A DNA stretch of 64,000 nucleotides from Cetobacterium sp. NK01. Its GTDB lineage: Bacteria > Fusobacteriota > Fusobacteriia > Fusobacteriales > Fusobacteriaceae. Positions 15,410-22,758 of this stretch are shown here, piece after piece (within the stretch, counting starts at the first letter, position 1; every line of letters starts with the position of its first letter). The notes under the pieces were generated by a model. That model worked only from the letters and a program-made list of their open reading frames with translations. It had not been told where the DNA came from and ran no database searches. Where the stretch lies: the NCBI RefSeq assembly GCF_024506395.1, contig NZ_JANIBO010000001.1, forward strand, positions 1,364,001 to 1,428,000, read 5' to 3'. A program made the translations under genes and the position numbers.

Positions 15410-16687
15410 ATGATAAGCTTAATATTAGGGCTTGGTATTTTTATAGCAGTGTTCTATTGTATCATAACAGAAAAAGTACCTGGAGCATGGGCAACGATGC
15501 TAGGTGGATTAGCAATGTCTATGGTAGGTATTTTTAATGAGGAACAGGCATTACATGCTATAGCAAGTAGATTAGAGATTTTATTTTTATTAATTGGTAT
15601 GATGATAATAGTTCATCTTATATCTGAAACAGGTGTGTTCCAGTGGTTTGCTATTACATTAGCAAAATTTGTTAGAGGAGAACCATTTTTACTTATAGTT
15701 TTCCTAGCAATAGTAACAGCAGTTTGTTCGGCATTTTTAGATAACGTAACAACAATTTTACTAATGGCACCAATATCAATATTACTAGCGGGAGAGCTAA
15801 AATTAAACCCATTCCCATTTGTAATAACAGAGATAATGGCAGCTAACATCGGTGGTACTGCAACATTAATAGGTGACCCAACTCAACTGATCATAGGTCA
15901 CGAAAGTGGATTAGGATTTAATGAATTTTTATTTAATACATCACCAGTAGCAGTAATTTCAATGATTATACTATTAGCTAATGTTTACTTTATTTATGGG
16001 AAAGATTTCCATGTTTCAACAGAGTTAAAAGCTAGAATTATGGAGATGAACCCAAGTAGAAGTTTGAAAGATAAGAAGCTATTAAGAGAAGCAGGAATAA
16101 TATTCTCATTAGTAATTCTTGGATTTGTATTGAATAACTTTATAAATAAAGGACTTGCAATAATTGCTTTAAGTGGAGCATTTTTACTTGTAACATTGGC
16201 AAAGAAAAAACCAGCAGATATATTTAAGCATGTAGAGTGGGATACTCTGTTCTTCTTTATTGGATTATTTATGATGGTACTTGGAATCGAAAAAATTCAT
16301 GTAATAGATATAGTAAGTGATAAAATGATTGCTTTAACTAAAGGAAACTTTGAGTTTGCAACAATGTCTGTTATGACATTATCAGCACTATTTACATCAG
16401 TAATTGGAAATGTTGCTAATGCTGCAACAGTTTCAAAAATTATAGATGTTATGGCTCCTACATTTAAAGGAGTTCATACAGATGCTCTTTGGTGGGCACT
16501 ATCTTTTGGTTCATGTTTAGGTGGAAACATCTCTATTCTTGGTTCTGCAACAAACGTAGTAGCAGTTGGTGTAGCAGGAAAATCAGGATGTAAAATAGAT
16601 TTCGTAAAATTCTTAAAGTTTGGTGCATTAATAGCAATACAAACTTTAGTAGTAGCAGGAATATATCTAAAATTAAGATATATGTAA
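15410..16687 (+). CDS. SLC13/ArsB-type anion or ion permease
   Basis: A 425-residue polytopic membrane protein with about 11-12 hydrophobic segments. Ion-transporter superfamily motifs are present twice, as expected for inverted repeats: AFLDNVTTILLMAPISI and GGTATLIGDPTQLIIG in the first half, SVIGNVANAATVSKIIDVMAPT and LGGNISILGSATNVVAVGVA in the second. These are the substrate- and ion-binding hairpins of SLC13/ArsB/NhaD-type proteins. The substrate cannot be read from sequence (dicarboxylate, sulfate, arsenite or H+/Na+). It follows the EIIA-CBS gene by 17 bases with its own AAGGAAG site, so the pair form an operon. Confidence 0.87.
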   Translation: MISLILGLGIFIAVFYCIITEKVPGAWATMLGGLAMSMVGIFNEEQALHAIASRLEILFLLIGMMIIVHLISETGVFQWFAITLAKFVRGEPFLLIVFLAIVTAVCSAFLDNVTTILLMAPISILLAGELKLNPFPFVITEIMAANIGGTATLIGDPTQLIIGHESGLGFNEFLFNTSPVAVISMIILLANVYFIYGKDFHVSTELKARIMEMNPSRSLKDKKLLREAGIIFSLVILGFVLNNFINKGLAIIALSGAFLLVTLAKKKPADIFKHVEWDTLFFFIGLFMMVLGIEKIHVIDIVSDKMIALTKGNFEFATMSVMTLSALFTSVIGNVANAATVSKIIDVMAPTFKGVHTDALWWALSFGSCLGGNISILGSATNVVAVGVAGKSGCKIDFVKFLKFGALIAIQTLVVAGIYLKLRYM

Positions 16688-16785
16688 TATAAAAAATAAT
16701 TAAAATACCCTCTAGTAAAAGAAGTAGCAAAGGTATATAATAACGGAGCAAGTTATTTTGTTACAATTTACGGAGGGATTTTTTT

Positions 16786-17985
16786 ATGAAAAATAATATG
16801 AGTTCAAAGAGTGGTGGTGCTGTTTTAGGTGCCGCTTTTTTAATGGCGATGTCAGCAGTAGGACCGGGCTTTTTAACTCAAGCATCAATTTTTACAGAGC
16901 AATTTAAAACAGATTTTGCTTTTTCAATTTTAGTTTCAATAGTTATAACGTTAATAGTTCAGTTAAATATATCTAGAATTATTGGAGTTTCAGGGTTAAG
17001 AGGACAGGATTTAGCTAATAAGATTGTTCCAGGGCTAGGATATTTAATAGCTATATTAATTGTATTAGGAGGATTTGCTTTTAATATAGGTAATGTAGGA
17101 GGAGCTGCCTTAGGTTTAAATGTGTTATTTGGAATCGATCTTACATACTCAGCATTATTAGCTGGGGGAGTGGGGGCATTAATTTTTATTTCAAAAGATG
17201 CTGGAAAAATAATTGATAAATTTACTAGAGTACTTGGGATAGTTATGATTTTGGTAATATCTTATGTGGCTTTAGAAAGTAAACCACCAATATCAAAAGC
17301 AGCTTATAGTGCACTTTTTCCAGAGTGTTACAGTGATCTAAGTTTTTCTCTACTAACATTACTTGGAGGAACTATTGGAGGATATATAATTTTTGCAGGA
17401 GGACATAAACTTCTAGATGCAAATATAAAAGGAAAAGAAAATTTAAATAATATAGATAAAAGCTTATTAATAGGAGTTAGTATAGCCTCTATAATAAGGA
17501 TAGTTTTATTTTTAGCTGTTTTAGGAGTAGTTTCAGCGGGAGCTACATTGAATCCAGAAAATCCACCTGCTTCAGCTTTTATGCAGGGAGCAGGAGTTGT
17601 AGGTTATAAAATATTTGGAGTTGTTATATTGGCTTCATCGTTAGGAACAATAGTAGGAGCAGCATATACCTCAATCTCATTTTTAAAAACTCTTTTTCCA
17701 GTTGTTTTACATCATGAAAAAGAATTTATAATAGGTTTTATACTTTTATCAACACTAGTTATGGCAAGCATAGGAAAGCCAGTATCTCTACTTCTTTTAG
17801 CTGGTGCATTAAATGGATTAATTTTACCAATAACTTTGGGGATTACGCTACTAGCTTCTAGAAAAAAAGAGATAGTAGGAGATTATAAGCATTCAATGAT
17901 TTTAACGATCTTTGGTATAGCAATAGTTTTTATTATGGGGTACGAAGGTGTGATATCTTTAGGAAGCATAGCATCAATATTATAG
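16786..17985 (+). CDS. NRAMP-superfamily transporter lacking the metal-site motifs
   Basis: A 399-residue membrane protein with about 11 hydrophobic helices. The opening VGPGFLTQAS, the TM6-like TIGGYIIFAGGHKLLDA and the overall spacing are NRAMP-like. Two expected metal ligands are absent: the TM1 DPGN motif is replaced by IFTEQF, and the TM6 MPH motif reads FAGGH. The family includes divergent members (YcsG-like) not shown to carry Mn2+. The substrate is therefore open; a small organic solute is as likely as a metal. CGGAGGG lies before the ATG, and a TATAAT at 16736-16741 may be its own -10 box. It ends with a strong bidirectional terminator. Confidence 0.8.
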   Translation: MKNNMSSKSGGAVLGAAFLMAMSAVGPGFLTQASIFTEQFKTDFAFSILVSIVITLIVQLNISRIIGVSGLRGQDLANKIVPGLGYLIAILIVLGGFAFNIGNVGGAALGLNVLFGIDLTYSALLAGGVGALIFISKDAGKIIDKFTRVLGIVMILVISYVALESKPPISKAAYSALFPECYSDLSFSLLTLLGGTIGGYIIFAGGHKLLDANIKGKENLNNIDKSLLIGVSIASIIRIVLFLAVLGVVSAGATLNPENPPASAFMQGAGVVGYKIFGVVILASSLGTIVGAAYTSISFLKTLFPVVLHHEKEFIIGFILLSTLVMASIGKPVSLLLLAGALNGLILPITLGITLLASRKKEIVGDYKHSMILTIFGIAIVFIMGYEGVISLGSIASIL

Positions 17986-17990
17986 AGTAG

Positions 17991-18018
17991 AAAAGGAGCT
18001 AATTATCTAGCTCCTTTT
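17991..18018. terminator. Bidirectional terminator
   Basis: Arms AAAAGGAGCTA (17991-18001) and TAGCTCCTTTT (18008-18018), 6-base loop, between the converging genes ending at 17985 and 18036. Confidence 0.88.
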
Positions 18019-18035
18019 ATCATATGTTTAAATAT

Positions 18036-19157
18036 TTATCCTTGAGTTTGGAAAATTTTAAAGCTTCCACGATTTTCAATATAAGTTCCAAAGACAATAT
18101 AATTTTCATCTCTATAAAAGAAAGTATCACCTTCTTTAAACTCCTTAATATCTTTTAAAAATTTAAAATTTAAAGAGTAGTAAAAGTTATAACCGATCAT
18201 AATATTATAAATAGTTTTAGTAAAGGTTGTCACATCTTTATATAGAGATATCTTCTCTTTAATAAGTGTGTGATTATTTAATTGTAAAATTTCTTCAATA
18301 TTTTCACCTTTTCTTTTTAAGTAGTTTATAAGTTCATCATCTGAAAGAGTAAGATTATTTTCTTTTAAGAAAAGAATAGCTCTTTTACACTGAATAAATC
18401 CAATCTCATTAATAGATGAATTGATACTTTCCCAAATCTTTTTATAGTCTTTAACATTACTTTTTATAAGTTGAATTAAATAGTTAGTTTCAGCACTTTT
18501 TTCAATAATAGAGTTATTTTTTAAAATAAATTCAATAGCAGTAACTTTATTATTTTTAGATTCACCTTTTTTTATTTTATTGTAGATAAGAGTGTAATTT
18601 GAATAAGAGTTTATATTTTCTACTAAAGGTTTTAAGAGAGCTTTTTCAAAATCAAAAAAACGATCGTAAGACTCATCTTTTACATTAAAAATCTCTTTTA
18701 ATTCATCAATAGTTAAAAGAAGGTTTATATTTTCAGAACTATTTTTTAAGACTAAGTTAAAAAAGTTATGAGAAGATTTTTTTCTAAAATAGAAAAAAGT
18801 TTTTAGAGATATAAAGTTTTCAACACTATTCTTTTTAAAAGCATTGATAATCATAGGCGGTACAGAGATATAGAAGATATCTTTAGTTTGAGTGAAAAAA
18901 CTGATGTGTGGAAAAGTGGTAAAAACACTGTTGTTATCACTATCAGTATAGGAGTAAGATATATATTTTCCCATTAATCCTTGAAGACCTACTTGAATAT
19001 CTTGAGAGGATAATTTTTTAAAATCATTAGTTTCTAGAATTATATTTTCTTCGATATTATTTTCTAGTTTACTTAAAATGTTTAAAAATATAGTATTTTC
19101 TAGTTTTGAAGTTCGTTTATCTATATTTATATTTTGATTGGAAATTTTTAAATCCAT
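18036..19157 (-). CDS. Rep_3 (RepA/RepB-type) plasmid initiator homologue, probable regulator
   Basis: A 373-residue protein. Residues about 55-160 and 160-245 look like the two winged helices of Rep_3 initiators. The best segment is LLLTIDELKEIFNVKDESYDRFFDFEKALLKPLVENIN, then TLIYNKIKKGE...KVTAIEFIL, which matches the family pattern (TI-x-ELRE, F-K-x-x-VL-x-PA-x-EIN, Y-E-x-x-KKGRK-V-x-x-I-x-F). The long C-terminal part (250-373) is not recognised. Nothing nearby looks like a plasmid (no par, mob or tox genes). Upstream, between this gene and fruA, lies an iteron-like array. I infer a domesticated initiator now acting as DNA-binding regulator of itself and fruA. A cryptic integrated replicon is the alternative. 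Confidence 0.7.
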   Translation of the reverse strand: MDLKISNQNINIDKRTSKLENTIFLNILSKLENNIEENIILETNDFKKLSSQDIQVGLQGLMGKYISYSYTDSDNNSVFTTFPHISFFTQTKDIFYISVPPMIINAFKKNSVENFISLKTFFYFRKKSSHNFFNLVLKNSSENINLLLTIDELKEIFNVKDESYDRFFDFEKALLKPLVENINSYSNYTLIYNKIKKGESKNNKVTAIEFILKNNSIIEKSAETNYLIQLIKSNVKDYKKIWESINSSINEIGFIQCKRAILFLKENNLTLSDDELINYLKRKGENIEEILQLNNHTLIKEKISLYKDVTTFTKTIYNIMIGYNFYYSLNFKFLKDIKEFKEGDTFFYRDENYIVFGTYIENRGSFKIFQTQG

Positions 19158-19197
19158 AGATTCTCCTCTTATAAAAAATTTTTTTAATTTTTTTAAT

Positions 19198-19313
19198 CTA
19201 TTTTAACATAAAAATAGACGAAACAAAAAATAAAAAATAGATAATAAAAATCTGAAAACTTGAAAATAGACGAAACGAAAATTTAAAAATAGCAAATTTG
19301 ACAAAAAAAATAG
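19198..19313. repeat. Iteron-like array of AAAATAG repeats
   Basis: AAAATAG occurs at 19211, 19234, 19263, 19286 and 19307 (first bases), spaced 23, 29, 23 and 21, i.e. near whole or half multiples of a helical turn, with an inverted copy CTATTTT at 19198-19204. Two of the repeats extend to AAAATAGACGAAAC (19211-19224 and 19263-19276), exactly 52 bases apart. Rep_3 proteins bind direct repeats of this sort. The last two copies bracket the fruA -35 box. Confidence 0.65.
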
Positions 19314-19327
19314 AAATAATGTATATT
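19298..19327 (+). promoter_or_regulatory. Promoter of fruA
   Basis: Consensus TTGACA (19298-19303), then TATATT (19322-19327) with an 18-base spacer, or GTATAT with 17. One AAAATAG repeat sits in the spacer and another directly upstream, so a protein bound there would interfere with transcription. Confidence 0.6.
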
Positions 19328-19363
19328 GAGAGCATAAGACAAAGAAAATAAGGGAGTGAAAAA

Positions 19364-21181
19364 ATGTTAGAAAAAAAGTATATAAAGCTAAAACTAACAG
19401 GGAAGACAAAAGATGAGATACTACAAGAACTTGTAGAAGTTTTAAATAATGGTGGGGCATTAGAGAATAAAGATGAGTTTTTAAAAGTAGTAAAAGCTAG
19501 AGAGGCAACATCTTCAACAGGTTTAGAAGAAGGAATTGCAATACCTCATGGAAAAACAAAAGCGGTTAGAAAACCTGCTGTAGCATTTGGAAGATCAGAA
19601 GGAGTAGATTTTGACTCTTTAGATGGAGAACCATCAAAACTATTTTTTATGATTGCAGCTCCAGAAGATGCAACAGATTCTCATATAGAGACATTATCTA
19701 AACTTACTAATAAACTATTAGATGATGAAGTAAGAGAAAAATTAGAGAATGCTCAAACTGAAGAAGAGATAATTGAGATATTAAATGAAGAGAAGAAAGC
19801 AGAAAGCAAAACAACTGAAAAAAGAGATGGATATGTAATAGCAGTAACAGCTTGTCCAGTTGGTATTGCTCATACATATATGGCAGCTGACTCTTTAGTA
19901 AATAAAGGAAAAGAGTTAGGAGTGGAGATAAAAGTTGAAACAAATGGAAGTGTAGGGGTTAAAAATGAACTTACACCAGAGGATATAAAAAGAGCTACTG
20001 GAGTAATAGTTGCAGCTGATAAAACAATAGATATGGATAGATTTGCAGGAAAAAAAGTTATACAAGTTCCAGTAAAGCAAGCTATTAGAGCTCCGAAAGA
20101 GTTAATAGAAAAAACATTAAATGGAGAGGGAGAAATCTATAGAGCAACTTCAAAAGATTCAAAAGAAGCTCCTAAAAAAGAGAAAACAGGTATTTATAAA
20201 CATTTAATGAATGGTGTTTCACATATGTTACCTTTAGTTGTATGTGGAGGAGTTTTAATTGCACTATCTATAGCACTTTCAGGAATTAAAGCTGGATCAG
20301 GAGCAGATGTAACAAACCCATTCTTTAAATCTATGTTAGATTTAGGAGTTGCAGCATTTGGACTTATGATTCCAATTCTTTCAGGATATATAGCTATGAG
20401 TATAGCTGATAGACCAGGACTTGCTCCAGGACTTGTTGGTGGTGCTTTAGCAAATACAGTTGGAGCAGGATTCTTAGGTGGTATGGTTGCCGGTTTTGCT
20501 GCAGGATATATAGCTAAGTGGGTAAAATCTTGGAATGTACCTGAGGGATTAAAACCTATTATGCCAATATTTGTAATACCATTAGTATCAACATCTTTAG
20601 TTGGAGTTATAATGTATTTCATAGGAGCACCTATTAGTGGATTTATGAATCTTTTAACAGATGTACTAAAAGGAATGGAATCTGGATCAGTATTTTTAGC
20701 ACTTATTTTAGGATGTATGATATCATTTGATATGGGTGGACCAATAAATAAAGTTGCATTCCTATTTGGATCAGCAATGATAACTCAAGGAGTTCCAACA
20801 GTAATGGGACCAATAGCAGTTGCAATATGTATTCCACCAATTGGAATGGGAATAGCAACTATGATAGCACCTAAAAATTATGAAGTAGGAGAAAGAGAAG
20901 CAGGAAAAGCTGCTTTTGCAATGGGACTTATAGGAATTACTGAAGGAGCTATACCTTTCGCAGCGGCAGATCCATTTAGAGTTATTCCATCTATAATGGT
21001 TGGAAGTGGAGTTGGAGCTGTTATAGCAGCAATAGGAAAAGTTGCAGATCATGCTCCTCATGGGGGACCAATTGTTCTACCAGTTGTAGATAATAAGTTG
21101 ATGTTTGTTATTGCAATTGTAGTTGGTTCTTTAATAAGTGCAATAATGGTTAATATTCTTAAAAAATTTAAAAAGCAATAG
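19364..21181 (+). CDS. fruA: PTS fructose transporter subunit IIABC
   Basis: A 605-residue fusion that imports and phosphorylates fructose. EIIA is residues 1-145 with the active-site phrase GIAIPHGKT (His62). EIIB is about 156-255 with VTACPVGIAHTYMAA (phosphocysteine Cys164). EIIC is about 275-605 with eight or more membrane segments and the family motifs FDMGGPINKVAF, GITEGAIPFAA and DHAPHGGPIVLP. Domain order A-B-C is that of FruA of Gram-positives and fusobacteria. GGGAGTG precedes the ATG. No fruK or fruR is adjacent; its divergent neighbour is a Rep_3-type protein. A hairpin terminator at 21210-21254 separates it from an orphan IIC paralogue. Confidence 0.95.
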   Translation: MLEKKYIKLKLTGKTKDEILQELVEVLNNGGALENKDEFLKVVKAREATSSTGLEEGIAIPHGKTKAVRKPAVAFGRSEGVDFDSLDGEPSKLFFMIAAPEDATDSHIETLSKLTNKLLDDEVREKLENAQTEEEIIEILNEEKKAESKTTEKRDGYVIAVTACPVGIAHTYMAADSLVNKGKELGVEIKVETNGSVGVKNELTPEDIKRATGVIVAADKTIDMDRFAGKKVIQVPVKQAIRAPKELIEKTLNGEGEIYRATSKDSKEAPKKEKTGIYKHLMNGVSHMLPLVVCGGVLIALSIALSGIKAGSGADVTNPFFKSMLDLGVAAFGLMIPILSGYIAMSIADRPGLAPGLVGGALANTVGAGFLGGMVAGFAAGYIAKWVKSWNVPEGLKPIMPIFVIPLVSTSLVGVIMYFIGAPISGFMNLLTDVLKGMESGSVFLALILGCMISFDMGGPINKVAFLFGSAMITQGVPTVMGPIAVAICIPPIGMGIATMIAPKNYEVGEREAGKAAFAMGLIGITEGAIPFAAADPFRVIPSIMVGSGVGAVIAAIGKVADHAPHGGPIVLPVVDNKLMFVIAIVVGSLISAIMVNILKKFKKQ

Positions 21182-21209
21182 TAATAGATTAATATATTGA
21201 TGAAATAAG

Positions 21210-21254
21210 ACTCCCATGATACTATTTAGTAAAAAAGTACGTGGGAGTTTTTTT
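21210..21254 (+). terminator. Terminator whose 3' arm carries the next gene's Shine-Dalgarno
   Basis: ACTCCCATG (21210-21218) pairs with CGTGGGAGT (21240-21248), extended by TAC/GTA after a bulge, and is followed by seven Ts ending at the ATG (21255). The right arm contains GGGAG, at the right distance to be the ribosome site of the IIC gene, so it would be masked in the folded RNA. Confidence 0.75.
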
Positions 21255-22208
21255 ATGAGGAAAAGAGTTTTAAAAAGTGTTGTTCAAGTTATTCCTGTGT
21301 TTATAATTGGAGGGATTTTATCAGTAATATCATTATATACAGATAATCAATTTTTAAAAGATCTAAGTGGATATAGTTTTTTAATGGCACCACCACTTTT
21401 AGCAGGGTATATAGCTAAGGAGATTTCAGGAAGTGTTGGTTTTATTCCAGGATTAATTTTGGGGTATCTATCTGGAGTTATTGGACTTGGAATGTTTGGA
21501 GGGATATTAGTTGGAGTAATTCTGGGGTATTTTATAAATGCCTTAAAAAAAATAGAGATATCTATAGAGATGTCTTCAATAATGTATATAGTTGTAATAC
21601 CGATACTATCAACTTTAGTTGTAGGTTTAGGACTTTATTATATTTTTCAAGGACCAATGAAATTTGTATTAGATGAACTAGGAGTATATTTAAATAGTTT
21701 AGATGATAAAAATAATGTTTTTTTAAATTTTGTTTTAGGAGGACTTATAGGAGTAGATTTAGGAGGACCAATAAATAAAGTGGCATATGTTTATGCTGTA
21801 AATACTTTAGAGTATGGAAGAGGAGATATAATGGGACCAATAGCAGTGGCTATATCAACGCCACCTTTAGCTTTGGGTTTATCTCAGTTTATATTGAAGA
21901 AAAGATTTTCAAAGACTGAAAGAGAAGCTGGAGTAATCTCAATATTGTTAGGTTTTTTAGGAATTACAGAGGGAGCACTTCTGTTTTTAACAAGAGATAT
22001 AGCAGTTTTACCAACAACAGTTATAGGCGCAGCAATAGGTGCTGGTGCAGCATCAATATTAGAAGTAAAATCAGTTGTGCCTCATGGGGGAATTATAATA
22101 CTTCCCTTAATAGAAAATAAACTTGGTTTTTTAATTGCACTTTCTATTGGGGTTACTTCGACAATATTTATGTTATATTTTTTAAAAAAAGGGGAAAGCA
22201 ATGGATAG
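21255..22208 (+). CDS. Orphan fructose-type PTS EIIC-like membrane protein
   Basis: A 317-residue protein homologous to the EIIC domain of fruA upstream: DLGGPINKVAYV, GITEGALLF and VVPHGGIIILP match FruA motifs. It has no EIIA or EIIB part. I start at ATG 21255 (MRKRVLKSVVQ); an in-frame ATG at 21216 lies in the left arm of the terminator hairpin with no ribosome site. Without EIIA/EIIB it must borrow phosphoryl transfer from FruA or act as a facilitator or sensor. It probably arose by partial duplication. Expression needs read-through of, or escape from, the hairpin at 21210-21254. It overlaps the GNAT gene by 8 bases. Confidence 0.85.
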   Translation: MRKRVLKSVVQVIPVFIIGGILSVISLYTDNQFLKDLSGYSFLMAPPLLAGYIAKEISGSVGFIPGLILGYLSGVIGLGMFGGILVGVILGYFINALKKIEISIEMSSIMYIVVIPILSTLVVGLGLYYIFQGPMKFVLDELGVYLNSLDDKNNVFLNFVLGGLIGVDLGGPINKVAYVYAVNTLEYGRGDIMGPIAVAISTPPLALGLSQFILKKRFSKTEREAGVISILLGFLGITEGALLFLTRDIAVLPTTVIGAAIGAGAASILEVKSVVPHGGIIILPLIENKLGFLIALSIGVTSTIFMLYFLKKGESNG

Positions 22209-22758
22209 AAACGTAGAAAATATACATCTTCTTATGATAAAAGAGGATTTAAACTTTAATGAGAAAAAACTTCCAGAAGGATATAAATTTGTTATGTATA
22301 AACCTGAAATGATGGATAGATGGGTAGATATTCAAGTAGCATCAGGGCATATTTTAGATAGAAGTGAAGGAGAGGAATACTTTAAAGAGATATTTTTAAA
22401 AAAAGAAGATCTATTAGAAGAAGTTATGGTTTTTATAGAGGATGAAAATGGAGAGTTAGTTGGAACAGGAGCTATTTGGGAAGGGAAACATTTTCTAGAG
22501 GATAAAAACAAACAGATGCGTTTGCACTGGATAGCAGTGGATCCAAAACACGGAGGAAAAGGTTTAGCAAAAGCTTTAGTATCAAAATTATTATCAATAT
22601 TTAAAGATAAAAAAATGGGAGAGGGATTATACCTCTCCACACAAACATGTAGCTATGTAGCTATAAAAATATATTTAGACTTTGGATTTAAACCTTACGA
22701 TTTTGAAAAAAATAGAAAAGGTTGGAATATAGTTTTTGAAAAAATTAATGTTCAATAA
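22201..22758 (+). CDS. GNAT-family N-acetyltransferase
   Basis: A 185-residue protein. The acetyl-CoA binding motif A is clear at about residues 103-130: LHWIAVDPKHGGKGLAKAL, where HGGKGLA is the R/Q-x-x-G-x-G/A loop. Motif B follows with YLSTQTCSYVAIKIYLDFGF. The N-terminal 45 residues carry PEGYKFVMYKPEMMDRW. Substrate unknown. It starts inside the end of the IIC gene (ATGGATAG overlap) behind AAAGGGG, so the two are coupled. Its last 14 bases overlap the converging HD-GYP gene. Confidence 0.85.
   Translation: MDRNVENIHLLMIKEDLNFNEKKLPEGYKFVMYKPEMMDRWVDIQVASGHILDRSEGEEYFKEIFLKKEDLLEEVMVFIEDENGELVGTGAIWEGKHFLEDKNKQMRLHWIAVDPKHGGKGLAKALVSKLLSIFKDKKMGEGLYLSTQTCSYVAIKIYLDFGFKPYDFEKNRKGWNIVFEKINVQ

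Noticed and set aside
20194-21061. Minus-strand frames of 96-142 codons inside fruA
   Set aside because: Complement of codons in a clear FruA frame; composition is typical of antisense shadows.
18036-21181. Integrated plasmid or mobile element around the Rep_3 gene
   Set aside because: No integrase, relaxase, partition gene, target duplication or change in base composition was seen; only the initiator and repeats.
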